From: Opitutaceae bacterium TAV5
Lineage (GTDB): Bacteria > Verrucomicrobiota > Verrucomicrobiia > Opitutales > Opitutaceae
Reading direction: 5' to 3'
Assembly: GCA_000242935.3 (NCBI GenBank)
Contig: CP007053.1
Location: forward strand, 3,085,001-3,149,000
Length of the DNA stretch: 64,000 nt
A program made the translations under genes and the position numbers. Below, in pieces: positions 23,601 to 33,379 of this stretch (position 1 is its first letter; every line of letters begins with the position of its first letter). The notes beneath the pieces are model-generated. The model was given only the letters and a program-made list of their open reading frames with translations, ran no database searches and was not told the origin of the DNA.

Positions 23601-24362
23601 ATGCTACGTTTCCCTTTGACCCTCTTGCTCCTGTCGGGTGGGTGCGGTGTATCGAGCGCCGCGCTTCCTCCGGAGCCTGTCTCCGGCTCGTCGGTTTCCA
23701 AGGAGGAGACCTTCGTTGACTACATCTTCGACGCGGAGCGGCAGGTGCTCCGCGACCGGTGGGGACGGCAACCCGACCGGCCCGCGCCGGGCATCGCCCC
23801 GGTGGCCGAGACCGGGGGCGCGCCCGCCCTGCGCCCCCAGGCGGGAAAACCGGTCCGGCTCACCGGCCTCGATCTGCCTGCCGGCCCGCTGACCCTGTCG
23901 CTGTGGGTGCGTCCCGACGCTCCGCTTTCCGGCGCGCCCCAGGTCATCCGTGCCAGCGGCAGCGTGCTCACCCTCGGCATCGACGGGCAAAACCGCTACC
24001 AGGTCACCCGCAGTGACGACGACCGGCGCCCGCAGTCCGCCACCGCCGCCGAGCCCGTCGGGCCGGGGCGCTGGCAGCATCTCGCCGCCACCCACGATGG
24101 CGTGACGCTCGCGCTCTACGTCGATGGCCGCCTCGTCGCCACCCAGTCCTGTCGCGGACGAAAAACCTCCCACAGCGATTCCGGCGAGGCGCTTGGTTCG
24201 CGCGGGGATGGGAGCAATCCCTTCCGAGGGCTCATCGCAGCCTACGCCGTTTACAACCGGGCCTTCACCGCCGCCGAGATCGCGGCGCTGGCCCGGTCCT
24301 TCCACGCCCGGTCTCCCGACAACAACGCAACTATCCAAGTCCGTTCCCTCTCTTCTTTATGA
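23601..24362 (+). CDS. LamG-domain putative lipoprotein (duplication unit A, part 1)
   Basis: The 253-residue protein has a hydrophobic N-terminus ending in a weak lipobox (LLLLSGGC). One LamG-like jellyroll follows: LTLSLWVRPDAPLSG, GRWQHLAATHDGVTLALYVD, GRLVATQ, and LIAAYAVYNRAFTAAEIAAL. It probably binds carbohydrate at the cell surface. Its stop overlaps the next start (ATGA at 24359-24362). From about residue 44 on, it is a close copy of the C-terminal domain of the protein at 26851-29967, showing that the region was duplicated. Confidence 0.8.
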   Translation: MLRFPLTLLLLSGGCGVSSAALPPEPVSGSSVSKEETFVDYIFDAERQVLRDRWGRQPDRPAPGIAPVAETGGAPALRPQAGKPVRLTGLDLPAGPLTLSLWVRPDAPLSGAPQVIRASGSVLTLGIDGQNRYQVTRSDDDRRPQSATAAEPVGPGRWQHLAATHDGVTLALYVDGRLVATQSCRGRKTSHSDSGEALGSRGDGSNPFRGLIAAYAVYNRAFTAAEIAALARSFHARSPDNNATIQVRSLSSL

Positions 24363-26788
24363 TTCGACCGCTGTTTTCCTTTCTTCCGATTTTCTGCCTG
24401 ACGCTTGCGACCCCCGCGGGCGCTCCCGCCACGGAGCGGCCGAACGCGGTCGCGCCGGAGTTTCCCCCGTTTGTCCTCTTCCATGGTTGCCCGCAATGGG
24501 CCTCGGCGCGGGGGCATCAGGATTATCACCGCTACAACTTCGACCGTCCCTTCGCCCCGGGTGACACGCCCAATCGGGTCTGGCAGCTCCGCACCATGCT
24601 GGAGCACGTGCCCGGCGGCGTCTTTGGCACCTACCTTTTTTTTCAAAATCTCGACCGGCTGGACCGTCCGGCCATCATCTTTGAAGAATACCTCGAGGCG
24701 GCGAAATCCGTCGAAGGCGCGGCCATCGTGCCCATTGTCCACGCCATCGGTCCCGCGGCCGAACGCCCGCAGAAGCTCAAGGCTCTGGTTGAAGAACTCC
24801 TCAATCGCCATGCCGACCATCCCGCGTGGTTTCGGCTCAACGGGCTGCCCGTCATCGTTGACTATGCCGCCGGGGGGCTGGGCGTGGAGCGGGCGGAGGA
24901 GCTGGCCGCGCTCATCGCCTCCCTGCGCGCCGAGGGGCGCCGCTTCATCTGGCTGACGCACGGCGTCGGCGGCCTGTCCTTCGCGGTCAACGGCAAGGTG
25001 GACGAGCCGCAACTGGCCGTGCTGTTGCAGGCCACGGAAGGAGCTTACAATTTCTCCGCGCCGCTTCCTCAAGGGCTCGGCGGCCTGGCGGACCTCGCCA
25101 CCGCCGTGCGGCGGACACCGGGCCGGCTTTTTGGCGGCGGCTTCAACCCCGGGTATTATTCCAGTCGCCTGAACGGCCGCAATTACATCAGCCAGCAAGG
25201 CACCTGGCGGCTCAGGCAAGCGCTGGAACTTCTGGCGGAAACCAAGCCGGACTTCCTGCAAGTCGCCACCTGGAACGACTGGGTCGAGGCCACCAGTTTC
25301 GAGCCGAGCTACAATCATACCACCGCCCTGCTGGACATCGTGCGCCATTACGCCGACCGGATGTTCGACCGCCCGCCGCCCGCAAGCGACCGGCCCCGCG
25401 TCATCGTCTCCTATCGCAAGAACATCTTTCCGGGTGAGCCCCTCGATATCGAAATCCTCAGCCTCCCCGTCGCCCCCGGCTACGAAACGGTGAGCGGCAC
25501 GCTCACGCTGCGCGATCAGGCCGGCGGCGTCCTCGCTACCCTCCCTTGGGGCCCCCTTTCGGGTCGTAGTGCCGAAGCCACTACCGTCACCTGGACCGTC
25601 CCGGCGACTGCCACCCGCGACATGCTCCGGCCCGAAGTCACGGTCAACGCCGCCGCCTTCAGCCAGACCTACAGGCAACTGGCCCCCGTCCCCGTCGTCA
25701 CCAACTCGGTGCAGGCCGACATGCTCTACTTCAACGTGCCTCTCCACCGTCTCCGCATCGACGCGCAACCCGTGCTCCTCGTCAACGGACGCCCCGGCGG
25801 GCAGCCCTCCCTCGCCGGCCCCCGCCTGCTCGTGATCGACCCCGCCTCCGCCGCCACGGCCGGCACCGCCGTGGCCGGCGTCTCCTACCTCAAGAACGGC
25901 CACGTCATCAACGACCCCTTGCCCGACACCGCCAGCCGGGCGGTGGTGGACAACTGGCCCGGCGATCCGCTCCTCACCGGCATGATCGCGCACGACTACT
26001 ACGGCGCCCTGGTCGGCTATGCGGACGGCACCATCGCCTATGCCACCGGCCAGTGGGCCGCCGACGCCGCCTGGCCCGACACCGCGGCCAGTTACCAGTT
26101 TGAACTCGAAAGCCTGTTCCCCCGGCTAAAAATCGGGAGGGACAAGCTGATCGACACCTCCGGCCACAAGCTCCACGGTCAGCTCGGCCGGACCGATCAG
26201 GCCGGCAAGGCGGGCCGCCCCGCCTGGAAGAACCTCTCCGACCGTTGGGATGCCCTCCAGTTCAACGGCAAGGACACTTTTGTGGACATCCCCCTCGCCG
26301 CCATGCCTGCCGGCCCGGTCACGGTTCAACTGCTTGTCCAGCCCTCGGAGAAACCCGGACGCCAGCAGGAGATATTCATCCAGCGCGGCGCCAACCTGTC
26401 GCTGCGCATCGCCGCGAACGGAAAATTCGAGGCCCGGCGTCTCAACACCCGGAGGGATTTCGACCTCGCCACCGGCTCCACGACCCTGAAGCCCGGCCAG
26501 TGGTATCACGTCACCGCCACCTACGACATGACCCGGCTGCGACTCTACGTGAACGGCGTCGAGGAGGCTTCCGTGCCGAGCAACGGCCTGCGCTCGCCGG
26601 AAAAAATCCGTCTCGGCGGCCCGTTCGGCGACACGGAAAACGACGCCATCATCGACCGCACGCGGGGCGATTCCTGGTTCAAGGGCCGCATCGCCCACCT
26701 GCGCATCCTCAACGGCGCCGCCCGCCCCGACGCCATCGTCGGCGACCACCGTGAACTCGCCCAAGTGCTGGCGGCGGCCAACCCATAG
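24359..26788 (+). CDS. GH71-like secreted hydrolase with C-terminal LamG domain (copy A)
   Basis: The 809-residue protein has a signal peptide. An N-terminal barrel-like domain (about 35-345) follows: HGCPQWASARGHQDY, GAAIVPIVHAIG, GLPVIVDYAAGG, then the GH71/GH99-like TWNDWVEATSFEPSYNHT. A beta-rich middle (PRVIVSYRKNIFPGEPLDIE) and a C-terminal LamG domain (about 640-809: WDALQFNGKDTFVDIPL, QWYHVTATYDMTRLRLYVNG, RIAHLRILNGAARPDAI) complete it. GH71 enzymes cut alpha-1,3-glucans; the assignment is by pattern only. It is translationally coupled to the upstream LamG gene and is a near-duplicate of 29969-32353. Confidence 0.75.
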   Translation: MIRPLFSFLPIFCLTLATPAGAPATERPNAVAPEFPPFVLFHGCPQWASARGHQDYHRYNFDRPFAPGDTPNRVWQLRTMLEHVPGGVFGTYLFFQNLDRLDRPAIIFEEYLEAAKSVEGAAIVPIVHAIGPAAERPQKLKALVEELLNRHADHPAWFRLNGLPVIVDYAAGGLGVERAEELAALIASLRAEGRRFIWLTHGVGGLSFAVNGKVDEPQLAVLLQATEGAYNFSAPLPQGLGGLADLATAVRRTPGRLFGGGFNPGYYSSRLNGRNYISQQGTWRLRQALELLAETKPDFLQVATWNDWVEATSFEPSYNHTTALLDIVRHYADRMFDRPPPASDRPRVIVSYRKNIFPGEPLDIEILSLPVAPGYETVSGTLTLRDQAGGVLATLPWGPLSGRSAEATTVTWTVPATATRDMLRPEVTVNAAAFSQTYRQLAPVPVVTNSVQADMLYFNVPLHRLRIDAQPVLLVNGRPGGQPSLAGPRLLVIDPASAATAGTAVAGVSYLKNGHVINDPLPDTASRAVVDNWPGDPLLTGMIAHDYYGALVGYADGTIAYATGQWAADAAWPDTAASYQFELESLFPRLKIGRDKLIDTSGHKLHGQLGRTDQAGKAGRPAWKNLSDRWDALQFNGKDTFVDIPLAAMPAGPVTVQLLVQPSEKPGRQQEIFIQRGANLSLRIAANGKFEARRLNTRRDFDLATGSTTLKPGQWYHVTATYDMTRLRLYVNGVEEASVPSNGLRSPEKIRLGGPFGDTENDAIIDRTRGDSWFKGRIAHLRILNGAARPDAIVGDHRELAQVLAAANP

Positions 26789-26850
26789 GAGCGGTGACAT
26801 CCTGTCCTCTTCATTCCCCGTCAACCCCGTGTGCGATTCAGCCTTACCCC

Positions 26851-29800
26851 ATGCCCAATCGATCCCTGTCCACACTTGCTTCCCCCTCCCATCACCCTTG
26901 CGCGGGCATTCTTCTGGGTTGCCTGCTGGCCGTCGGAGCCTCCCTGGGCGCGCAGACCACCCACACGCCTTTCTGGATCGGAGGCGGCTCCGCCAACGAC
27001 TGGTCCGACGCTGCAAACTGGTCCGATGCGCCGGGTGGCGCAGGGGGCTGGCTGCCCTCCGGCAGCGGCGTGGCCGTCGCCACGTTCAACAACGCTGCAA
27101 CGGTCAACGTGAACGCCGCCTGGTCGATCAGGCGTATCATGTTTTCAAATACAAGCGGCGTCGTGACGATGGGGGGCGGCGGCTTGCTGGATGTCCGGCT
27201 CCAGACGCACAACCAATATTGGATCAACACCTCCGGAGCGGGCGGCCGCACAGCCGGCGATCTCGTGCTTTCTTACAGCGGCAACGTCGCGGAGCAACTC
27301 GGTCATATCAGTTCAAACGGAGGTTCGCTTGCGCTTGGGAACCTTTTTGTGACGCAGGCGGACGGCACGTCGGCCACCTCGATCTCACTCTCCCTGCGAG
27401 GCGCCTCCACGAGCGCGAACAACCTGGTGGCCGGGGTTGTCTTTGACGAGGCCACCACGCCCGCGGACAGGATTCTCCAAAAGATCGACACGGGCCGCTG
27501 GACGGTGGGGGGCGCTGCCAACAACTTCACCGAAGTGGGGGTAGGCCGGGGGGCGTTGAGATTCGCCACGGCCGCGGCGCTGCCCTCCGCCGCCCATGTG
27601 TGGCTGTCCACCTCCTCGGCTGGCTATTCCTCGACCCTCGAACTCGATGGCCGGCATCTTACGGCCGCGGGGCTCGTCGCCACCGGCGGCGCGCAGGGCG
27701 CCACCCGCATCGCCGGCGAGGGCAGCCTCACGGTCGCCAACGGCATCGTCGTCGATACGGTCTGCTTCCTTGTAAACGGCCGGGTGAATTCGGGCGGACA
27801 TGTCGCCATCGCCGAAAGCGGCATTTTGGGGGGCGACGGCAGCCTGGCGCTCTCCGCGGGCAAGGACATCGTGATCGAGGGCGTGCTGGCGCCCGGCATG
27901 GTGAACAGCCTGACCTCGGCGGACAGATACAGCCTGCCCGGCTCCCTTGAGCTTTCGCTGGCCGGTTCCGGCAGGCTCAGGTTCGCGCCCGGCTCCGTGC
28001 TGGCATTTGACCTCGGGGGGACAGACGCCGCCTCGGACAAGATCGTGTTCGCCACCACCGGCGACTGGCTCGCCGGCAGCGGCAACGCCACGCTCGCGCT
28101 GACGGGCGTCGTCGATCACAACAAAGTCCATACCCTCTTCCGCAACGTCACCACCGATGGTTTCGCATTCGAGAGCATCATCGGCTACGACGACTCCGGC
28201 TACATCGCCCGGCTCGAACGGGTGGGTAACGATTATCAGCTCCGCTTCACTCCGATGTATCGGCTCCCAGCCTACAATGGCTACTGGCTCAAGTCGTCCG
28301 GGGTGGAGAACGAGACATTCGGCGATCTCGTGCTTTCTTATAGCGGCAACGTCGCGGAGCAAATCGGTCATATCAGCTCCACCGGCGGTTCGCTCGCGCT
28401 CGGGGATCTTTTCGTGACGCAGGCGGGCGGCACGACGGCCACCTCGATCGCACTCTCCCTGCGAGGCACCTCCACGAGCGCGAACAACCTGGTGGCCGGG
28501 GTTGTCTTTGACGAGGCCACCACGCCCGGGGGCAGGATTCTCCAAAAGACCGACACGGGCCGCTGGACGGTGGGGGGGGCGGCCAACAACTTCACCGAAG
28601 TGAGGATAGTCCGGGGGGCGTTGAGATTCGCCACGGCCTCGGCCTTGCCTTCCGCCGCCCTTGTGCGGCTGTCCACCTCCTCGGCCGACTATTCCTCGAC
28701 CCTCGAACTCAATGGCCGCCATCTTGCGGCCGGACGGCTTGTCGCCACCGGCGGTGCGCAGGGCGCCACCCGAGTCGCCGGCGAGGGCAGCCTCACGGTC
28801 GCCAACGGCATCGCCATCGATGCGGTCTGGTTCCTTGCGAATGGTCAGGTGAACTCGGGCGGGGACGTTGCCCTTGCCACCGGCGGCATCCTGGCCGGTG
28901 ACGGCGCGCTGTCACTCTCCGCGGACAAAGACATCGTCATCGGGGCTGGGGCGACTCTTTCGCCCGGCAACGTGAGCAGCCTGACCTCGGCCTCCAGGCA
29001 AAGTCAGGCCGGCACCCTGACGCTTTCGCTGGCCGGTTCCGGCAAGCTCAGGTTCGAGACGGATTCCGTGCTGTCTCTCGATCTTGGGGCGACGGACGCC
29101 GTCTCGGACAAGATCGTGTTCGCCACCACCGGCGACTGGCTCGCCGGTGGCGGCGGCGCAACCCTCGCGTTAAAGGGAGCCATCGACTACGGCAAAACCT
29201 ATACCCTCTTCCGCAACGTCACCACCGCTGGTTTCACCTTCGAGCGCATCACCGGCTACGACGACTCCCGCTACATCGCCCGGCTGGAGCGGGTGGGCGA
29301 CGATTATCGACTCGGCTTCGCAGCCGCCTTCGTCGTCTCTAAGGAGGAAGTCTTTGTGGACTATCTTTTCGATCCGGCGGACAGGATGCTTCATGACCGG
29401 TGGGCGCGGCAGCCTTCACGCCCCGCTCCAGGAATAATCACCGTGGCGGATTCCGGCGATTTGCCCGCGCTGCGTCCGCAGGCCGGGCAACCGGTCCAAC
29501 TGACCGTCCTCGATCTGCCTGCCGGTCCGCTGACCTTGTCGCTGTGGGTGCGTCCCGATCCCCCGCTTTCCACCGCTCCGCAGATCATCCGTGCGGGCAA
29601 TGTAGTCACCCTCGGGATCGACAAGAACAATCGATACCATGTCTCCCGCAGCAACGATGATCGACGCCCCCAGACGGCGGTCGCCTCCGTTCCGGTTGAA
29701 TCGGGACGCTGGCAGCACCTCGCCGTGACGCACGACGGTGTCTCCCTCGCTCTCTATATCGATGGCCGGCTCGCGGCCACTCAAGCCTGCCGGGGCCGGA

Positions 29801-29967
29801 AAACATCCGGCCGCGATTCGGTCGAAGCGCTTGGCTCCCGGGGAACCGGGCTCGATCCCTTCCACGGGCTCATTGCCGCCTACACCGTTTACAATCGCGA
29901 CTTCACCGCCGCCGAAATCGCCGCGCTTGCCCAAATCCCGCCGTCCTCCGGTCCCCACACCCCTTGA
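26851..29967 (+). CDS. Large beta-strand-repeat surface protein with C-terminal LamG domain
   Basis: The 1038-residue protein has a signal peptide (AGILLGCLLAVGASLGAQ) and the family opening FWIGGGSANDWSDAANWSD. Two long internal repeats of about 355 residues follow (27256-28320 and 28321-29337). Both begin GDLVLSYSGNVAEQ and contain LEL(D/N)GRHL and LTVANGI blocks typical of autotransporter-associated beta-strand repeats. The last 210 residues are a LamG domain (VFVDYLFDPADRMLHDRW onwards) homologous to the stand-alone protein at 23601-24362. There is no PEP-CTERM. The fusion probably arose when the 23.7-26.8 kb segment was duplicated. The ATG at 26851 gives the signal peptide. The next gene starts 2 bases after the stop. 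Confidence 0.82.
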   Translation: MPNRSLSTLASPSHHPCAGILLGCLLAVGASLGAQTTHTPFWIGGGSANDWSDAANWSDAPGGAGGWLPSGSGVAVATFNNAATVNVNAAWSIRRIMFSNTSGVVTMGGGGLLDVRLQTHNQYWINTSGAGGRTAGDLVLSYSGNVAEQLGHISSNGGSLALGNLFVTQADGTSATSISLSLRGASTSANNLVAGVVFDEATTPADRILQKIDTGRWTVGGAANNFTEVGVGRGALRFATAAALPSAAHVWLSTSSAGYSSTLELDGRHLTAAGLVATGGAQGATRIAGEGSLTVANGIVVDTVCFLVNGRVNSGGHVAIAESGILGGDGSLALSAGKDIVIEGVLAPGMVNSLTSADRYSLPGSLELSLAGSGRLRFAPGSVLAFDLGGTDAASDKIVFATTGDWLAGSGNATLALTGVVDHNKVHTLFRNVTTDGFAFESIIGYDDSGYIARLERVGNDYQLRFTPMYRLPAYNGYWLKSSGVENETFGDLVLSYSGNVAEQIGHISSTGGSLALGDLFVTQAGGTTATSIALSLRGTSTSANNLVAGVVFDEATTPGGRILQKTDTGRWTVGGAANNFTEVRIVRGALRFATASALPSAALVRLSTSSADYSSTLELNGRHLAAGRLVATGGAQGATRVAGEGSLTVANGIAIDAVWFLANGQVNSGGDVALATGGILAGDGALSLSADKDIVIGAGATLSPGNVSSLTSASRQSQAGTLTLSLAGSGKLRFETDSVLSLDLGATDAVSDKIVFATTGDWLAGGGGATLALKGAIDYGKTYTLFRNVTTAGFTFERITGYDDSRYIARLERVGDDYRLGFAAAFVVSKEEVFVDYLFDPADRMLHDRWARQPSRPAPGIITVADSGDLPALRPQAGQPVQLTVLDLPAGPLTLSLWVRPDPPLSTAPQIIRAGNVVTLGIDKNNRYHVSRSNDDRRPQTAVASVPVESGRWQHLAVTHDGVSLALYIDGRLAATQACRGRKTSGRDSVEALGSRGTGLDPFHGLIAAYTVYNRDFTAAEIAALAQIPPSSGPHTP

Positions 29968-29968
29968 T

Positions 29969-32353
29969 ATGACCAAGTCGCTTCTCGCCCTGTTTGGTTT
30001 GCTCTCCGGTCTTCTTGCCACCGCCGCGCCGGAGGTTCCCCCGTTCATCCTTTTCCATGCCTGTCCGCAATGGGCCGCGGCCCGCGGTCATCAGGATTAT
30101 TACCGCTACAGCTTCGACCGCCCCTTTGCCCTCGGCAATGAATCCGACCTGAAAGTATGGCAGCTCCGCGCCATGCTGCGCGAAGTGCCCGGCGCCGTCT
30201 TCGGCGCCTATCTCTACAACGGCAGCATCGAAAACCCCGACCAGAGAGCGCAGCGCCTTGAAGATTATCTGGAAGCGGCCAGGTCCGTCGAAGGCGCCGC
30301 CATCGTGCCCATCGTTCACGCGACCGGAGGCAACGCGGCCGAAAAGCTCAGGAATCAGGTCAAGCTGTTCCTGGACCGTTTTGCCGATCATCCCTCCTGG
30401 TTTCGCATCAACGGCCTTCCCGTCATCTTTGATTACGCGGCCGGTGGCATCGGCCTTGCGAATGCCGGCGAGCTGGTGGACCTGATAGCCAGCCTTCGCG
30501 GCGAAGGTTATCGCTTCATCTGGTTCGGTCACGGCGTCGCCGGCACCTCTTTTTCGGTCAGCGGCCGGGTGGACGAACCGCAACTGGCCGTGCTGTTGCA
30601 GGCTGCCGAAGGAGCTTATAATTTCTCCGCGCCACTCGATCAAGGGCTCGGCGGCCTGGCTGACCTCGCCGCCGCCGTGCGGCGGACTCCGGGCAAGCTC
30701 TTTGGCGGCGGTTTCAACCCCGGCTATTATTCCAATCGCCTCGATTCCCGCAATTACATCAGCCAGCAAGGCACCTGGCGGCTCAGGAAGGTGCTGGAAC
30801 TCCTGGCCGAAACCAGACCGGATTTCCTGCAGGCCGCCACCTGGAACGACTGGGTGGAGTCCACCAGCTTCGAGCCCAGCTACAAGCACACCACCGCCCT
30901 CCTTGAGATCGTGCGCCATTACGCGGACCGGATGTTCGACCGCCCGCCGCCCGCGGGCGACCGGCCCCGCGTCATCGTCTCCTATCGCAAGAACATTTTC
31001 CCGGGAGAGCCCCTCGAGTTCGAAATCCTCAGCCTCCCCGTCGCCCCCGGCTACGAAACGGTGAGCGGCACGCTCACGCTGCGTGATCAGACCGGCGGCG
31101 TCCTCGCGACCCTGCCTTGGGGCCCGCTTTCGGGCCGTAGTGCCGAAGCCACGACCGTCACCTGGACCGTCCCGGCCGCCGCCACCCGCGACATGCTCCG
31201 GCCCGAAGTCACGGTCAACGCCGCCGCCTTCAGCCAGACCTACCGGCAGCTCGCCCCCGTCCCCGTCGTCACCAACTCGGTGCAGGCCGACATGCTCTGC
31301 TTCAGTGTGCCGCTCCATCGTCTCCGCACCGGCGATCAACCCGTCCTTCTCGTCAACCGGCGCTCCGGCGGCCAGCCCTCCCTCACGGGTCCCCGGCTTC
31401 TGGAAATCGACTCCGCATCCGTTTCCGGGAATGCGGTGATGGGCATTGCGTATTTGAAAAACGGATTCATCATCAATGATCCCACGCCCGACACCGCGGC
31501 CCGGCCCGTGGTCGAGAACTGGCTGAGCGATCCGCTCCATACCGGCATGGTCTCGGAGGATTACTACGGAGCCCTCGTCGGCTACGAGGATGGCACCATC
31601 GCCTACGCCAGCGGCCAGTGGGCCTCCGACGCCGCCTGGCCTCGCATCGCGGCCAGTTACCAGTTTGAACTCGAAAGCCTGTTCCCCCGGCTAAAAATCG
31701 GGAGGGACAAGCTGATCGACACCTCCGGCCGCAAGCTCCACGGCCAGCTTGGCCAGACCGATCCGGCCGACAAGGCGGGCCGCCCCGGCTGGAAGAACCT
31801 CTCCGATCGCTGGGATGCCCTCCAGTTCAACGGCAAGGATACCTTCGTGGACATCCCTTTCGCCGCCATGCCCGCCGGGTCCGTCACGGTTCAACTGCTT
31901 GTCCGCCCCGACGAGAAGCCCGGCCGCCAGCAGGAGCTCTTCATCCAGCGTGACGCCGGCCTTTCCCTGCGCATCACGGCGGGCGGAAGGTTCGAGGCGC
32001 GCCGGCTTAACGCCCGCCGGGATTTCGACTTCGCTCCCGGGTCCACCGTCGTCCAGTCCGGCCAGTGGTATCATGTCACCGCCACTTGGGACATGAGCCG
32101 GCTGCGCCTCTATGTGAACGGTGTCGAGGAAGCCTCCATAATAAGCGACGGGCTGTGCTCGCCGGAGCGCAGCCGGCTCGGCGGTCCGCTCGGGAACTCG
32201 GAAGACGACGCCCTTCTGGACGGCACGCGCGGAGACTCCTTCTTCAAGGGCCGCATCGCCTATTTTCGTATCCTTAACGGCGTGGCACGTCCCGACGCCA
32301 TCGCGGGCGACCATCAGGAACTCAAAAAGGTGCTGGCGGCGGTCAACCCATAG
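29969..32353 (+). CDS. GH71-like secreted hydrolase with C-terminal LamG domain (copy B)
   Basis: The 794-residue paralogue of 24359-26788 has the same architecture: signal peptide (LLALFGLLSGLLATAA), a GH71/GH99-like domain (HACPQWAAARGHQDYYR, TWNDWVESTSFEPSYKHT), a beta-rich middle and a LamG tail (WYHVTATWDMSRLRLYVNG, RIAYFRILNGVARPDAI). Long stretches are identical at DNA level (e.g. around 31650-31730 versus 26090-26168), so the duplication is recent or homogenised. The N-terminal 100 residues have diverged most. The stop of the preceding gene and this ATG are one base apart (TGATATG). Confidence 0.75.
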   Translation: MTKSLLALFGLLSGLLATAAPEVPPFILFHACPQWAAARGHQDYYRYSFDRPFALGNESDLKVWQLRAMLREVPGAVFGAYLYNGSIENPDQRAQRLEDYLEAARSVEGAAIVPIVHATGGNAAEKLRNQVKLFLDRFADHPSWFRINGLPVIFDYAAGGIGLANAGELVDLIASLRGEGYRFIWFGHGVAGTSFSVSGRVDEPQLAVLLQAAEGAYNFSAPLDQGLGGLADLAAAVRRTPGKLFGGGFNPGYYSNRLDSRNYISQQGTWRLRKVLELLAETRPDFLQAATWNDWVESTSFEPSYKHTTALLEIVRHYADRMFDRPPPAGDRPRVIVSYRKNIFPGEPLEFEILSLPVAPGYETVSGTLTLRDQTGGVLATLPWGPLSGRSAEATTVTWTVPAAATRDMLRPEVTVNAAAFSQTYRQLAPVPVVTNSVQADMLCFSVPLHRLRTGDQPVLLVNRRSGGQPSLTGPRLLEIDSASVSGNAVMGIAYLKNGFIINDPTPDTAARPVVENWLSDPLHTGMVSEDYYGALVGYEDGTIAYASGQWASDAAWPRIAASYQFELESLFPRLKIGRDKLIDTSGRKLHGQLGQTDPADKAGRPGWKNLSDRWDALQFNGKDTFVDIPFAAMPAGSVTVQLLVRPDEKPGRQQELFIQRDAGLSLRITAGGRFEARRLNARRDFDFAPGSTVVQSGQWYHVTATWDMSRLRLYVNGVEEASIISDGLCSPERSRLGGPLGNSEDDALLDGTRGDSFFKGRIAYFRILNGVARPDAIAGDHQELKKVLAAVNP

Positions 32354-32434
32354 AAGCGGCATAATCTCTCCGCAGAGCAGTCCCGCGAACCCAATCACAT
32401 CATTCGGCCCCGGCCATTTTCCGACTTTACCATC

Positions 32435-33379
32435 ATGAACCCCACTTCCATTTTCCCCGTGTATTTCACCGGCTTTGCCGACGAGGTGGCGCCCGACATC
32501 GACGTGCAGATCGAAGTCACCCGCGAACTGAGCTGGCGTGCGATCGAGCTGCGCAAGGTCGGGGTCCCCGGGTTTCCCGTCGGCAATCTCCACGACATCC
32601 CGGACGAAGCCTTCGACCGCGTGGTGGCAGCGCTGGACGATGCCGGCGTGCGGGTGAATTCCCTCGGCTCCACCCTCGGCAACGGGGCACAGGATATCCG
32701 CAATCCGTTCGATGACGAATTGGCCGCGGCGAGACGCGGCGCCACGCGCGCGCAACGTCTGGGTGCGTCGTTTGTCCGGGTGATGAGCTATCCGGTGGGC
32801 GACGTATCCGATTTGCGCGAGACAGAGCGTTTCCGGCGACTGCGCGAAATCGTGCGCATCTTTTCGGATGTCGGCGTCACCGTGGTCCACGAAAACTGTG
32901 CCAACTACGGCGGCATGAGTTGGAGGCACACCCTGAGCCTGCTGGAAAACGTGCCGGGCCTGAAGCTGGTTTTCGACACCGGCAATTGCGTGAAGGATGC
33001 CGACCACGCCCGGCCCGCCCCGCATCCGCGGCAGTTGTCCCTGGAGTTTTTCCGGCAGGTGAGGGAGCACGTGGTTTACGTGCATATCAAGGATGGTGTC
33101 TTTGATGCTGAAACCGGGCACGTGCGGTGGTGTTTCCTGGGCGAAGGGCAAGGCGATGTGCATCGTGTCGTGGCCGATTTGCTGGCGGGCGGCTATCGGG
33201 GCGGTTTGTCGATCGAGCCGCACATGGGCGGCTCGAGTTTTTACGGACCGCCGACCGTGGAGAACCGCCGCCGCATCTATCTTGAATACGGACGCAGGGT
33301 CGAGGCCTTGGTGGCGTCACTGGCCGGGGCGAAGAAAAATGAGGGAACCGCGGTCCCGGTCGGGGGTGAGCCGCAATGA
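32435..33379 (+). CDS. Sugar phosphate isomerase/epimerase family protein (TIM barrel)
   Basis: The 314-residue protein is of the xylose-isomerase-like TIM-barrel type. FTGFADEVAPDIDVQIEVT is the first strand; RAIELRKV and VRVNSLGSTLG follow; VTVVHENC and LKLVFDTGNCV carry metal-binding residues; YVHIKDG and GGLSIEPHMGG end the barrel. Members interconvert ketoses or inositol derivatives, with the substrate unspecified here. There is no signal peptide, so it is cytoplasmic and would process sugars released by the secreted enzymes. The last 4 bases overlap the next gene (ATGA). Confidence 0.85.
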   Translation: MNPTSIFPVYFTGFADEVAPDIDVQIEVTRELSWRAIELRKVGVPGFPVGNLHDIPDEAFDRVVAALDDAGVRVNSLGSTLGNGAQDIRNPFDDELAAARRGATRAQRLGASFVRVMSYPVGDVSDLRETERFRRLREIVRIFSDVGVTVVHENCANYGGMSWRHTLSLLENVPGLKLVFDTGNCVKDADHARPAPHPRQLSLEFFRQVREHVVYVHIKDGVFDAETGHVRWCFLGEGQGDVHRVVADLLAGGYRGGLSIEPHMGGSSFYGPPTVENRRRIYLEYGRRVEALVASLAGAKKNEGTAVPVGGEPQ

